Positions 21,994-35,195 of a stretch of 64,000 nucleotides of DNA are shown here, piece after piece (the stretch's first letter is position 1; each line of letters opens with the position of its first letter). Position numbers and translations under genes: made by a program. The notes beneath the pieces are model-generated. The model worked only from the letters and a program-made list of their open reading frames with translations. It did no database searches and was not told where the DNA came from. The stretch comes from Conus ventricosus (taxonomy: Eukaryota > Mollusca > Gastropoda > Neogastropoda > Conidae), in contig CM031615.1 of assembly GCA_018398815.1 (NCBI GenBank), positions 56,926,052 to 56,990,051 of the forward strand, given 5' to 3'.

Positions 21994-24625
21994 GCGGCGT
22001 GCCGGTGTTCCCCGGGTTCTATGTTCCCCAGTAGCGCTGTTCCCCTGTTCTGTCCCAGTGTCGATGTTCCCGACCGAAAAAGCGTGCCGCTGTTCCCGTA
22101 CCGGTGTTCCCCAGGTTCTCTGTTCCCCAGTAGCGCTGTTCCCCAAACCGATTTCAATGCACGTTAGCGCCAGTACGGGCCCTACTGTACAAGGAGAGGT
22201 TGCGCCGGGCACATCCCAAGGTAAACAAAATAATAGGAGAAAAAAAATGTACATGCCCACCCCCCTCCCCTCCCCACCGAGAGAGAGAGAGAGAGTTGCA
22301 CGTGCCCACGCGTGTCAACTTGGTTGTTCCCATTTCAACCACGACATTGGGAGTGTCATCGCGCTTCTGTCGTCTGCGAAGCGTGTCACTTGGCGTGGCC
22401 CCAGGGCGCATTGCCCGGCACCGTTCCAACGGATAGGGGGGGAGGGGACGGGGGGGGGGGGGGGCAATTTCGCTGTGAGTTGCTTGGTCAAATCAGTAAG
22501 AAAAACGGAATATTTCGATCGTGTATGATTCTAGAACGGAAAGCATGAATTTGTGACGCCAGAAAAGGGTTTTGACAGTGATGTGCTTCTTTTTTACGCT
22601 TTGAATCCTATCCCTTTATATCACACTTTGCGTGAGCTACACCTTTTCTTTCGCAACGGGCCATTTTACTTTTAGACTGTCTACACAGACCTGATGGGTC
22701 ATGCAAGTGCTGACCTGCTGGTTCCAGCGCTGTCCAGTCGACATGAAACCCTCTTCTACGGCCCTCCCGCTCCACCCCCAATACCCTGACCCTCCCACCC
22801 CGCCCTCCCACTGCCTCGCCTATAGCAATGAAAACAACAGTAACAACGTTTAAGTCAGCAAAACCCACCAACACCACCAACGGCAAAAACTTGGGGAACA
22901 CCGGACTGGGGAAACACCGGGGATTTGCGGGAATGGGGAACAGCGGGATCGCCACAGGGTGGGGAACAACGAAACTGGGGAACTTAGGGACTGAATTTCG
23001 ATTTTTTCTTGAGGGGAACACCGGGACTGGGGAATATAGAGACTGGGGAACAAAGAACCTGGGGAACAGCGGCATGACCCCGGCACACCAGCACGCGTGT
23101 ACGAAGCGAAGTTCGAAGGCACTGTCGTCTAAGAAACAAAACACATTTTGCGCTTGCGCCACACACCTTCACTACAACCCCTTGACAAAAACTTATCCCT
23201 AAAAACTTATGTTGTGAGGACGATAGACTTATAAACCAACAACACACACAACACACACCACACACACACACACACACACATGCGCGCTGGTGACCTACTC
23301 GTTTTTGAGTAAACCAGTCTTTTAGGAAGAAGAAGACACACACACACACACACACGTGCGCGCGCGCAAACGCACGCGCGCGCGCGCACGCCTATCCTAT
23401 TACTAGATTGTCCAAAAGCAAAGAATACAGTGCACAAGGCTGATACTAATATTTCACATGATAGATTGACACCACTGACATTAACTAATATGTTAAATAA
23501 TTACGTTTTTCTTTGTACGTGATGCCCACATTTATGGGGTCATGCCGCTGTTCCCCAGGTTCTTTGTTCCCCAGTCTCTATATTCCCCAGTCCCGGTGTT
23601 CCCCTCAAGAAAAAATCGAAATTCAGTCCCTAAGTTCCCCAGTTTCGTTGTTCCCCACCCTGTGGCGATCCCGCTGTTCCCCATTCCCGCAAATCCCCGG
23701 TCCCGGTGTTCCCAGTCCCGGTGTTCCCCAAGTTTTTGCCGTTGGTGGTGTTGGTGGGTTTTGCTGACTTAAACGTTGTTACTGTTGTTTTCATTGCTAT
23801 AGGCGAGGCAGTGGGAGGGCGGGGTGGGAGGGTCGGGGTATTGGGGGTGGAGCGGGAGGGCCGTAGAAGAGGGGTTTCATGTGGACTGGACAGCGCTGGA
23901 ACCAGCAGGTCAGCACTTGCATGACCCCATCAGGTCTGTGTAGACAGTCTAAAAGTAAAATGGCCCGTTGCGAAAAAAAAGGTGTAGCTCACGCAAAGTG
24001 TGATATAAAGGGATAGGAGTTCAAAGCGTAAAAAGAAGCACATCACTGTCAAAACCCTTTTCTGGCGTCACAAATTCATGCTTTCCGTTCTAGAATCATA
24101 CACGATCGAAATATTCCGTTTTTCTTACTGATTTGACCAAGCAACTCACAGCGAAATTGCCCCCCTCCCCCCACCGCCCTCCCCCCCTATCCGTTGGAAC
24201 GGTGCCGGGCAATGCGCCCTGGGGGCCACGCCAAGTGACACGCTTTGCAGACGACAGAAGCGCGATGACAATGTCGTGGTTGAAATGGGAACAACCTGAG
24301 TTGACACGCGTGGGGCACGTGCAACTCTCTCTCTCTCGGTGGGGAGGGGAGGGGGGTGGGCATGTACATTTTTTTTCTCCTATTATTTTGTTTACCTTGG
24401 GATGTGCCCGGCGCAACCTCTCCTTGTACAGTAGGGCCCGTACTGGCCCTAACGTGCATTGAAATGGGTTTGGGAACAGTGCTACTGGGGAACAGAGAAC
24501 CTGGGGAACACCGGTACGGGAACAGTGGCACGCTTTTTCGGTCGGGGAACATCGACACTGGGGAACAGAGACACGGGGAACAGCGCTACTGGGGAACATA
24601 GAACCCGGGGAACACCGGCACGCTC
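21994..24625. mobile_element. Large inverted repeat (about 1.1-kb arms) with TGTTCCCC arrays
   Basis: Left arm about 21,994-23,080; right arm about 23,535-24,625 as its near-perfect reverse complement; spacer about 455 bp containing CA microsatellites. The outer ends read GCGTGCCGGTGTTCCCC and its complement. Each arm has two blocks of a degenerate TGTTCCCC (GGGGAACA) motif repeated every 10-20 bp (outer 21,994-22,150, inner 22,885-23,080), with a unique middle (GA-microsatellite, poly-G). Arms differ by small indels. No transposase frame is visible and no target duplication is clear (flanks GGCACAGCG and TCCACATTT). Likely a non-autonomous foldback-type element; the family is unknown to me. 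Confidence 0.88.
23238..23395. repeat. CA and CGCG microsatellites in the inverted-repeat spacer
   Basis: Alternating purine-pyrimidine runs (CACACA, GCGCGC), prone to Z-DNA, at the tip of the predicted hairpin. Confidence 0.85.
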
Positions 24626-24705
24626 CACATTTATTACGCAGTCCAGTAGGAATTTATCTTTAACTTTCAACAACCCCTCATATACAACAACAACAACAAA
24701 AATTA

Positions 24706-24748
<43 letters not shown>

Positions 24749-24778
24749 CACACACAAGCGCGCACGCACACACGCACG

Positions 24779-24825
<47 letters not shown>

Positions 24826-24828
24826 GCG

Positions 24829-24920
<92 letters not shown>
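24706..24920. repeat. Compound (CA)n/(CG)n microsatellite
   Basis: About 215 bp of CA repeats interrupted by a CGCG run, 80 bp outside the right arm of the inverted repeat. Confidence 0.95.
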
Positions 24921-24922
<2 letters not shown>

Positions 24923-25071
24923 GGTACTTCTGATTGGCAATTTCCATATTTTGTTTCTGGTGAAGAGCTGAGCGATTCTAAACGGTCGGGAGGCGGAACT
25001 GCAGATTCTGAATGCCACCTTTTAAACTTTAAACTTAAAGATAAAAAGAAAGACAGCTAGACAGACCAGCC

Positions 25072-25140
25072 GCCTTCGTGAAGTTGTTAGCGTCGTGGGC
25101 TTCTGGCTGGGAGGTCACGTGTTCGAGTCCCATCAGAGCC
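25072..25140 (+). repeat. tRNA-like sequence, possible SINE head
   Basis: GTTAGCGTCGTGGG resembles a Pol III A box and GTGTTCGAGTCCCA closely matches the B box (GTTCGANTCC), at tRNA-like spacing. The cloverleaf ends do not pair well, so a functional tRNA is unlikely; a tRNA-derived SINE is the better reading. Confidence 0.4.
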
Positions 25141-27000
25141 ATTTATTTGTGAAAGTTTTTTGCCGCGATCACCTCCTACCCACAATTGAGTTTGTTACGA
25201 GTTCAGCTGGGATCACACAATTGAGTTTCATCCACTTAATGATGCGTCTCTTAATGATGCGTCTCAGGAACCCTTCCTGACAAACACTGTGCCTGTATTT
25301 CTCAGGTCTTGCCGACACTACGATAATGAGAGTAAGCATAGAGTACAGCCCTGCCATGCAGTCTCAGATCAGAACAGAAATCCGTAGTATTTTCTTCTCA
25401 TCCTCATCGATCAGCATAAAAAAAACTCTCAAATTCTGTGGCCCTTCACTATGACAGTGACCTTAGTTTTGACTACCTCTCCACGTCTATGGCCTTGGTT
25501 TGATTCTGTCACAGTCACTGGGGACTGTCCATAGGGAGAGCTCGATCATTCACGCTGGCTCCGAACTAAGCATTTATTGTCGTCAATAGGGGGCTTAGTA
25601 GGTGGTGTGGTGTCCTGCATATGTTGGATCAGAACACGCACCACTGAACTCCACCGACGTGACTCATCACTCAGTAGCAGTGCAATGTCTCCTCTGGTGG
25701 GAGGGAGGATGTAGGGCGGAAGAGGAAGGGCAATGAGAAGTCAACAACAACAACAACAACAACCTCTTTAACTCCCCCTATATGATTGTAAATGTACGAC
25801 ACTGAAGTCTTATCCCTCTTATCCCGTTCTCTATCAGAAAGTCATCGAACTCGATGACACTGGGCTTGACTAGGAGCATGTGCGCTTCAGCTATAACTTG
25901 AACTTCGAAATTACTAACGCCTCTTCCATTATCCTAAGGGTAAAAGTTATCTCCGATCACAGCTTTGTATACTTCGAACTACAGAATGCAAACTGTCCCA
26001 TTCTCCATCCACTATGGGCGAGCTATTGAGAGGCATGACACAGGACAACGTGGCACAACAGCAAGACGTCATTATTCCAAGTTACTCTCACCTGAAGAAC
26101 TGTGGCAACAACTCAAAATTATTTTCAAAGACGCATGTTTCAGCACATCCCTGCCAAGATGCCGATATGTAAGGACTCATTCCTAGATCACCCTGCCGAA
26201 AAAAAAAACAACTCATGAGGAATAGGACGTACACAACCCACAGGCGAACAGAGGAGGTTAACGTTCCTATGACCTATAGGCCGTATACAGGCTGTGAACT
26301 GTCAGGGGTTCACCTTGTCTAGGGCACATCATAATAGAAGGCGGAGCCATCTTATGCCTTCTGCCGCCTTTGACCTTCCCTGAAACAAACCAAGTACCGA
26401 TTTACTGCTGGGTGCACGGAAAGGGTCCTCAGCCTGAAAACAACGGCCCCACGAATGGTTCCAATTCAAACCATTTGATCATAGACTCCATCACAGACTC
26501 CTCTATGGAAAACAAAAACAAAACAAAACTGGTAACAGATGAATGGACAGAGATTGTTACAGATCAATACAACGGGAAAATCCAGTAGCAGCTTCGGCAA
26601 TCCTGTGTAACGCTACACTAAAAGCTTGTTCTCCAACCACCGGAGGAGATTCCTGATCCAGCCAAAAATATCTGAGAACCTTATATGACAAACGTTCCAT
26701 ACCTTCAGGAGTATCGGCTGGAGTAAATTCAGTGGGTTAAGTAGCTTGTTTTCAAACGCAATTACAAATCCAGGGAGGCGGGGTATGTCGACAGTATTCT
26801 CCAAGAACTGCTCTGGAAGACCACAGGGAACAGCTGAGACACTGCCTGCGTACACCGACAATCATGACACCGCTTGTAAGATCCTCAGTGGCACGTGATG
26901 CCGATTGAGGAACATAGCAGTTTATATTTGTAACGCCCCCCCCACCCATTTCATCACCCCCACCACCATCCCTTACCATCTCGAGTGAATTAGCTTGAAG
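25141..27000. other. Unassigned intergenic sequence
   Basis: Contains (CAA)n at 25,743-25,763 and short open frames on both strands (25,965-26,186 plus; 26,613-26,979 minus) that I cannot assign. Possibly older mobile-element debris. Confidence 0.4.
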
Positions 27001-27129
27001 AATGAGATCGTCCAGACCTCAACTGCCTTCCACAGTTTTGTTGGGTCGGAGGCTCAATGTCCACCCCATCCACCGGGGGGTGGGGGTGGGGTGTGTGTGG
27101 TGGATGTTGTCGTTGGTGTTTATTGGTGA

Positions 27130-28145
27130 GAGGCGAGTCTGAACCTGAAGCGGTCCAGGGTCTCCGCTGTCACCACATCCTCTGGTAGTTTGTTCCACTC
27201 TGGGATGGTTCTCAGGAGAAGGCAATTTGTCGGTAGTCTGTCCTGCATTGTGGGATGTCGTAGCTGCAGCTGTTGTTTTTTCTTCTTTTTTTTTCTGGTC
27301 TGGGATTTCCTGGCAGGTACTTGGAGTTGATGTCGACAAGGCTGTGATGGAATTTGTCATCATTTCCAGTCTGGCATTTGTCTGCGTTTCTCTAGTATAG
27401 GCCACTTCAGAGAGCGTAGGATTACATCTACACTGGTTGTTGGTCTGTGGCTGTTTGTGACCCATCTGGCTGCTCTACGCTGGATCTATTCGATCTCCTG
27501 GATCTCTTTGCTGGTGTGGGGGTCCCAGACGCATGACGCGTACTCGACAATCGGTTGAACAAGGGTGTTATATGCAGTTTCTTTCATCTTCTTGTTTCCG
27601 ATTTTTGAGGTTTCGCCTAAGGAAGCCGAGGGTTTTGCTGACTTTTGCGGTGATCGTCTCAATGTGGGATCCCCATTTTTGGTAGCCTTGGATCGTGACC
27701 CTTAGGTAATTGGTTGACGTTACAACTTCTAGAGTGTGTCCATGGAGTTGGTACACAGGTTGGAGTTTGTTGTCTCCGTGTAGCACTCAGTGTTGAGCAT
27801 TTTTCTGGATGGAAGCTCATGGACCACTGCTCTTCCCACTTTGTCAGAGTGTCAAGGTCGTTTTGTAGTGTCTGCTGGTCGGATGCCTTCTTTATTGTGT
27901 GGCTGCACATCGTGTCATCTGCGAACAGGCGGACTTTGGAGCTAATCCCTGCCGGGAGGTCGTTAACATAATAGATAAACAGGCTTGGTCCTAGGACTGA
28001 GCATTGGGGAACTCATGAGTCTACAGGGACGTACGATGATCCCTGTCCTTCTACTTGCACTGTTTGTTTTCTGTCTGTGAAGAAGTTTTCTATCCATGCG
28101 TTTGTTCGTCCTCTGATTCCATAAAGACGGAGTTTGTGAATGAGG
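27130..28145 (-). mobile_element. Non-LTR retrotransposon (LINE) reverse transcriptase relic
   Basis: Minus-strand pieces read, in order, LRLYGIRGRTNAWIENFFTD, a PQCSVLGP block (normally PQGSVLGP), VNDLPAGISSKVRLFADDTM (the catalytic F-ADD motif), DTLTKWEEQWSMSFHPEKC, KTLGFLRRNLK, then VEYASCVWDPHT and QRRAARWVTN. This order is the palm, thumb and C-terminal region of LINE reverse transcriptases of the jockey/CR1-like group. It has a stop within the PQGS block and several frame breaks, so it is inactive. The endonuclease domain was not found. Confidence 0.88.
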
Positions 28146-28289
28146 AGGGTATGGCTGACTTTATATCAAATCCTCAGTTCAAAACGTCACGTAGAATCAT
28201 CACCGTGATTATGGTGGACATTATAACACACAATATCTGTTCACTTTGAAAGACAATATCAGTGACAAACAAGGGCCACCCTCTAAAAC

Positions 28290-28325
28290 TGATGGTGGTG
28301 GTGGTGGTGGTGGTGGTGTGGTGGT
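28290..28325. repeat. (GGT)n microsatellite
   Basis: About 11 GGT units followed by a degenerate GTA tract. Confidence 0.9.
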
Positions 28326-28329
28326 AGCA

Positions 28330-29280
28330 GTAATAGTAGTTGTAGTAGTAGCAGGGTATTTAAATTAGCCTAGGCTTCGCAGCCTATATACTGTATTAAA
28401 AACTATAAGGACCTGAATTGGGGTCTGATCACATGATTTATTACATAATCAATCCTGCACTTTAGTCAACAGCCAACCCCATAGAACAGTTCTTCAAAAT
28501 ATGTAATTATGGCTAGAAGATTCCTGAATATATTTGACTGCTCACTCGTATACTTAAGGACAGAAAATCAACTCATCATCCCTGAATGTTCAAGCATGGG
28601 AAGACAGCTGAGAGACATGAGCTTCCATTTTGGCAAGTGTCAAATTTCTGTGAGAAACCAAGCGGAAAAAGATGTACAACAGAACATTCTTTCTTAATTC
28701 CCAACCACTTACCACCTTTGCGTAACCCTAAACATGTCTTGGGAGCCCCACATCCACACCACCACCAACAGAGCAACCAGAAACCTTGGTTTTCTCTAAA
28801 GGACTCTGGAATAATAAACGCAAAAGGAGTGGAGGGATATAAGGGCTTGGAGGTTTTCCCGCGTCGAGTCAGGAGGTGGGTGTGACACAGGTACAGAAAA
28901 ACTTCCAATGTGGACGACATCACTCCTGGCAAACTTTTACAAGTTTCATAGGTAATGAATCTCCGTACTAGCCAGTACGCCCCATTCCTGGTCCAGACTC
29001 TTGTTCACTTGAACAAAACAGACTACCTTAAATTGTCTTTTTTCCTTGCACAGTTATGGAGTGGAATGTGCTTCCATAGGAGGCAGTATGTCTGCTTCTT
29101 CTGAAGTTTTTGGGGTAACAAAAAAACCTTCTCCACACCCACCCCCCTTCCAAATAGTTTTCCCTTATTTGGTAGAGTGCCACGCTTTATGGACCTGGCC
29201 ATGGCTTTAGGCCGTGTTTGGGGCTTCTAAGAAGGATAGGAAAATGTAGCCTACCAGGCGAACCATTGAAGTGCCATCTA
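28330..29280. other. NDUFB11 upstream region
   Basis: Unique sequence. Overlapping open frames on both strands at 28,576-28,932 are not recognised. Confidence 0.45.
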
Positions 29281-29315
29281 AAAGATCGTGCAAATAATTT
29301 TGAACAGGCTCTTAG

Positions 29316-29320
29316 CCAAT
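29316..29320 (+). promoter_or_regulatory. NDUFB11: CCAAT box upstream of NDUFB11
   Basis: TTAGCCAATAGTC places a CCAAT box about 33 bp before the start codon, so it could only act if transcription starts very near the ATG. Promoter function is inferred. Confidence 0.35.
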
Positions 29321-29352
29321 AGTCACTGAACGTTCGGCCTCCAAGCTGAAAC

Positions 29353-29565
29353 ATGGCTGCTGTATGGAGGGCACTTGCCCGACAAGGTCGGACTTTAAGT
29401 CAATATCATGCACTGAGGCAAAGGCTACTAGTTCAACCAGCATGTTTCATTTCAACTTCGAAGAAAAACAAAGATGTCTCAGTACCTGTGCAACCCATGC
29501 CAAAGTCGGAAGAGTTGAAAAGACTTGAAGAACACTTCGCTGACACCGATCGTGATGCCGACAAG
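29353..29565 (+). CDS. NDUFB11: NDUFB11 exon 1 (mitochondrial complex I subunit ESSS)
   Basis: Encodes 71 residues starting MAAVWRALARQGRTLSQYHA: Arg-rich, without early acidic residues, as for a mitochondrial targeting peptide. A Lys/Glu-rich linker then leads to the donor GACAAG|GTAAAC (phase 0). On its own it is not diagnostic; identity comes from exon 2, which joins in phase. NDUFB11 (ESSS, NP17.3) is a single-pass accessory subunit of respiratory complex I in the inner membrane. The first AUG after the CCAAT box is used as start. Confidence 0.75.
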
Positions 29566-29944
29566 GTAAACACATTTTGTTGTCAACCATCAGCGTGTTT
29601 GAGTTTTATTATCGTGCATATAAACCGCTGACAAGGTCTTCGTTTTTGTAAATAAATTTCACTGACATAGTGTCGTTTGATTTGCAGTGAAGATTTAGGC
29701 AGACACAAACTCAGCTGTTGTTGAGAAACAGCAGTCGCCCTCTCTGCTTCCTAGTATTGATGAACGGTTGCAAGGCTGGCTATGCTGCGCAAGATCTTTA
29801 ACGACCAGGCAGCAGTGAGGAAGTCTAATATCATAATTACTCACTCTTACTAGAAGCGCAGAAACCACCCCCATCAGTCGCGACAGACCCAGTGCTGAAC
29901 AAAGTAGGCCTACTGAAAGTACTTTTTTCTTCTACTAACTCAAA

Positions 29945-30914
29945 GGCCCCCCCCCCCCCCCCGGTTCCCCTTCCACCTGCCCAATTTACAAACCCAAACC
30001 CCCCCCCCAAAGGCCCTTTGGGTCAATTTCTAACCCTTTCCCCCCCTCCCCCAAAAATTTTTACCCCAACCCTCATTTTTTTTCAAACCCTCAAACGGGG
30101 GAATTTTGGGGGCCCAACCCCAAATGGAAAACCATCCCAAAATGATTTTTCCTTAAAAAAAGGAAGAAGGGCCTGGAAAAAAACCGGTTTTGTGTGGGGC
30201 GGGTAAATTTTTAAACCCCTTCCAAGGGGAACAATCCCTTTTGCCCCATAAACCGGGGAAAGGGGTTTGGGGAAAAAGAATTGGGAAACCAGGTTTTAAC
30301 CCCTTTTTTTTATCCCCATTTTGTGTATTTTGTGGGTTTTTTGGGGTTTTTTTTAAACCTTTTGGTTCTGTGTCCGGGCCCTCCGGGTAAATCACCAAAG
30401 GAAAAAATTTTTGGGGCCAAAAACCCCCAAAATTTAAAGATTTCCGGGCCCTGAAAAAACCCAAAAAAATGGCAAAAAATTTAAAAAAAACAAATTCTCT
30501 TTTTAAGTTGGGTAATTTTCCCCATCCAATTTTAATAACAACTCTTAAAAATTGCCCAAACAATCAGGGGGGGGGGCTATTAACCAAACGGGGAATCAAG
30601 GGAAAAAAAAACCCTTTTAAAAACACAAAAAAGAATTTTTAACTAATTTTCCAAACCAAAAAGCAATTTTTCCCCCTTTTTCTTACTTTTTCCCAAAAAC
30701 CGCAAGTGGTTTGTAGCAAAAAACCCCTTAAGAAGATAAAATTTTAAAAAAAGGAAGGAAGAGAGAGGAAAATTTAAATTTTTGAAAAAAAACCAAAAAG
30801 GGCTTGCCTTCAAACCATTTCCAGGGGAAAAAACAAGGACACAACACCCCCCAGAAAGGTTTTGCCCCACAAAAACCAAAAAGGCCTAAAAAATTAAAAA
30901 ATTTCTTAATTCCA
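29945..30914. other. Low-quality sequence, no counterpart in window
   Basis: An abrupt change at about 29,945 from normal sequence to text dominated by 3-8 base homopolymers (CCCC, AAAA, GGGG). No gene can be read. Confidence 0.7.
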
Positions 30915-33465
30915 AAAAGTGAACGGAATTGAAGAAAACAAACTTAACTTTAAATGTATAGCCAAAACCCAGGGGGCTAGGCAGTTGTAGTGTGAAGGAT
31001 GACACAGGGGGAGAGGGTTTTTTATTTCACACACAACGCCCCACTTTTGGCGGGGCCACACACGTGCAAAACCCACAGAAGACACCCCCACACACACTCT
31101 AAACCTTGGCAAATGGCAAACATATATACAATTTTGGGGACAAAGTGTGAATCCTTCGTTCTTTAAAATTTGTTACAGTGTGTAATTTTAAAGGGGTTTG
31201 GCTAAAGAAAAAAAAGAAAATTAAAAGGGGCGGGGCCCAGGGGTTCTTCTTCCCTTAGGGCAAGATTTTTTCATGCAATGGAAAGGTTTTTAAAAGGGGC
31301 TTCCAAAGGTCATCTGTGAAACGAAAACACAATTTGTACGGGGGAAACCCAAGACCTTTTTAAAAACCGTTTAAAGGGAAAAAGGGAAAAATTTTCAGCA
31401 CAATATTTGGTTGGGGAAAAAACCATGTATCGGGAAAGATGTGGGGGGAAATTTAGCCAATGCGTGAGATTTTATTTAAAAACTGTTTGAAAGGGCCGGG
31501 GGAACCTGATGAAGGGGCACTGCTGGGAGCTGAAAGGGAAATTGGGTCATTTGGTCTTTTTAAGGCCATGAGTGGGGCTAAAAATAAATTTTTTTCCCCA
31601 ACTTTGAAGGGGCAAAAAGAAAAAAAAAAAAAAAAAAGGAAAAGAAGTTTATCGAGACCAAAATGAAAAAAAAAAAATGCGGACCCAGTACAAGTAAATT
31701 TACAAATTTATTTTTAATTTTAAATTTAAAAATTAAGGGTTTTTAAAAATTTTTTAAAAATTTTTTAAAAATTTTTTTGTATTTTTAGCAGACCCCTGAA
31801 TGTCATCCTTTTTCTGTTCTTTGGGGAACCTTTTTGATAAAAAAAAAAAAAAAAAAAACGTTTCCCAAGCAACATTTTTTTCCTTTTAAAAGACCCATAA
31901 GTATTATCTTAACTGGAGGTCATTTTGAAATAGTGATACACCCCCCGGACAAAGCGGGTTTTCGTGCCCATACATTTCAAATGCCAATGTTTTGGGAGTC
32001 CCCCGCCTCTGCTGCTGATGTGTATTTTTCAAGACCAGTGCTTTTATAAAAGGCAAAGTTTCTGTGACATATAGGGGTTTTGAGAGACCGTGTCTGTCTA
32101 GGGGAAGGTATAGTAAAAAGGGAATTTTTTTTAAAAGGTTAACATGAAATTGATTACACCCCCCGTGCATTTTTGGGTGGTTTCCCCCAAATTTTAAAAA
32201 TTAAAAATTTTAAGTGAAATTTTGGATGTCTTATTCCGAAAAGTATTTATTGTTTTTTTTGGATTTTTATTTTTTTGCGTCAGTCAGCAGGGTTATATTT
32301 TAGCCTTTTTGTTTTGCAAACTGGGTGTCATATGGAAAATAAACCCAAAAAGATCCAATTTTGACAACTTTTTTTCCATCAGTGACCATGTTTATCACCG
32401 TAAATATCTGAAATCTGGGGGGGAAAGCCTTCATTTTGGGCCCAAACCAACCAAAAACCATAAAGAAATAGTTTTGTTTGGGGTATCACTTTCTCGGAAA
32501 AACAAAAGGGGAAAGAAAAAAATTTTACATAAAGTCAGCCCACGTCTCTGGACACTTTTTAACCCCCTTTTGGGTTAATCATTTTTAAAAACCCCAGAAG
32601 TGCAGGTGAAGGAAAAAAAAAAAATTTTTAATCCATTATTTGGGGGCCGTTAAAGGGTTTTTTTGTTCCCCCCTTCTCAAAATTTTTCCAGTGGCTGAAG
32701 AGATTTGAGACAGACTTGAAAAGTTTGGTGGTGGAGAATGATTCCTTTCACGTGAACTGTAGGGGGGGGTTTTTTTTAACCAAATGACCCCTCATGTCAC
32801 TTATAAACCTTGCTGTGTTTATTTTCCCCCACCCTGGCATGTTTTAGGGGGATAAAGGGGGGAAGAGGGGGAAATGATTTCTCGAGTAGTTTTTCCAATT
32901 CCGGTTTTTAAAAAGGTCAAAGAGGTACTGTGTTTGAATTTTTCTTTTGATGCAGGTTTCCTTGATTGGGTTTGAAAAAATCAAACCCAGTCAATAAACT
33001 TCAAATCCAAGGGTTTGGTATTAAATTACATTTGAGAAAAAAATGCAAATAAAACACATTTAGTTTTGGGAACTGTTTTAGGCGTTATTTTCTCCTGTTT
33101 TGGAAAATTTTTTTTTTGGCAAATTTTTTGGCTTTAAAAAAAATCTTTTACTCTTAAATTTAAAAATAAAGGAAATCACTTCAGCCAAATGAAAGAACAA
33201 AAAAATTTATGCGGCGATTTTTTTCCCTTTTAAAATTTTGTTTCAGTTTTCTCCCTGCTTTAAAACTTTTCTTTTGGAGGTTAAATTTGGCTAAGTTTGT
33301 ACTGCTCAATTTATCTTTTAACTTGCCCCCAAACATTTAAATTCTTAAACTAGCCCCTTGGCATTAAAAGAAAAAAAAACTGAAAATTTAAACTTCCCAA
33401 AGGGTCACTTGAAATTTGCGGGCAAAACCGAAGCAGAGCATGAAAATTGAAGGAAAAAAAAACCA
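30915..33465 (+). repeat. Corrupted duplicate of 33,810-36,290 (probable false duplication)
   Basis: Collinear with 33,810-36,290 over its length: for example TGTAGTGTGAAGGATGACAC against TGTAGTGTGAATGATGACAC, and GAAGCAGAGCATGA near both ends. Differences are homopolymer expansions and neighbour-base substitutions throughout. NDUFB11 exon 2 is present but ruined at about 32,316-32,462 (CTGGGTGTCATATGGAAAAT). The pattern fits unpolished consensus rather than biological divergence. Confidence 0.88.
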
Positions 33466-34613
33466 GATAACAACTTCCCGTTCTAAAACGAAAGTAAACA
33501 ATCAAACATCGTAGCAACTAACCCTTAGCAACTGTATAAAATTTATATTCCCAAATAATTGATTTCTCTTCTTCGTTGATATTTTCGTTATTGATGTATG
33601 ATTTATGTTTGAACTAAAAACAGCTTAAATGTTTGCTTGTTTCGATATAACTTATATTTACCTATCTTCCATGGAAACATATTCTATTTTGGATCTACAA
33701 TCTGATCTTTATGATTAAAGAGCGTTTGACGTCATTCGTTTGTTAAGAGTGATTTCTCTTGTAATAATGGCTGAAAAAATCGTAAATAACTTTTCTTCAC
33801 TTCTCCACACAACAGTGAACTGAGTGAAGATAACAAACTTACACATGACTGTATAGCCTAACCCATGGAGGCTGAGGCAGATGTAGTGTGAATGATGACA
33901 CAGGTGAGACGGTTTCTAGTTCACACACAACGCGCACTCATGCATGCGCACACGTGCACAGACACAGACACACACACACACACTCTGACCTTGGCAAATG
34001 GCAATACATATATACAAATATTGGGACAAAGTGTGAATACTTCTGTTCTATTAATTTGTTGACAGTGTGTAACTGTAAGGGATGGCTGAAGATAGAAGAG
34101 ATTCAAAGGTCTGGGCAGAGGTTCATCTTACCTTAGGGCAGAGACTTTTAACATGCAATGGATCAGGCATTTAAACTTAAAGGGCTTTCCAAATGTCATC
34201 TGTGAAACGTAACACAATTTGTACTGGGGTAACAAGACCTTTTTCAAAACCAGATTAAGGAAAAGGAAAATCAGCACAATACTAGGGCTTGGGAAACCAT
34301 GTGATCTGGAGATGTGGGAGGATTTAGCCAATGCAGTGAGATCTTAGTAAAAGACTGTTTGAAAGGGATAACTAGGGGCTGAACCTGATGAAGGGCACTG
34401 CTAGAGCTGCAAGGACTTGGTCATTGTCTTGTTAAGCCATGAGTAGGGCTACAACTGAATTTTCCACTTTGAAGAGGGCAAAAAGAAAAAGAAAAAAGAA
34501 AAAGAAAAGAAGTTTATCGAGACCAAAATGAAAAAGAAAATGCGGACCCAGTACAAGTGAATTACAAATTATAGTAATATGATCATTTAAGTTTTCAAAA
34601 GTGGAGGAAAATT

Positions 34614-34615
<2 letters not shown>

Positions 34616-34685
<70 letters not shown>
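34616..34685. repeat. (TA)n microsatellite
   Basis: About 35 TA units in the NDUFB11 intron. The corrupted copy has an A/T homopolymer mess at the same place (31,700-31,790). Confidence 0.95.
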
Positions 34686-34686
<1 letters not shown>

Positions 34687-35195
34687 CAGACACCTGAATG
34701 TCATCCAGTTTCTGTTCTTTAGGAATCATTTGATAAAAAAAAAATAACGCTTCAAGCAACATGTTTCCTATAAGACCCATAAGTATTATCTTAACTGGAG
34801 GTCACTTTGAATAGTGATACACACTCCCGACAAAGCTGGTTCTCGTGACCCATACATTTCAAATGCCTATGCTTTGAGGAGTCTCAGCCTCTGCTGCTGA
34901 TGTGTATCTTTCAAGACCAGTGCATGCTCTATAAAGGCAAAGTTTCTGTGAAATATATGGGTCTTGAGAGACCTGTGTCTGTCTATGGGAAGGTATAGTC
35001 AAAAGGGAAGTCTGGTAGAGGTTAACATGAAATCTGATTACAGCCAGTGCATGTTGGGTGGATTATCCCAATTTAAATTAAAATTCAGTGTATTTTGGAT
35101 GTCTTATTCCGATAAGTATTTATTGTATGTTGGATGTCTTATTGTTATTTGCAGTCAGTCAGCATGGTTGATAGTTTAGCCTTCTTGTATTGCAG

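Noticed and set aside
22058..24599. Mirror-image frames of 80-180 codons in the inverted repeat
   Set aside because: The same frames appear in both arms on opposite strands because the arms are complementary. They run through TGTTCCCC arrays and poly-G and have no recognisable domain.
30153..30563. Phe/Pro/Gly-rich frames in 29.9-31.1 kb
   Set aside because: Product of homopolymer inflation in unpolished sequence.
32222..32578. 118-codon frame over the second copy of NDUFB11 exon 2
   Set aside because: It is an accidental frame in the corrupted duplicate; the true exon reading is at 35,196-35,329.
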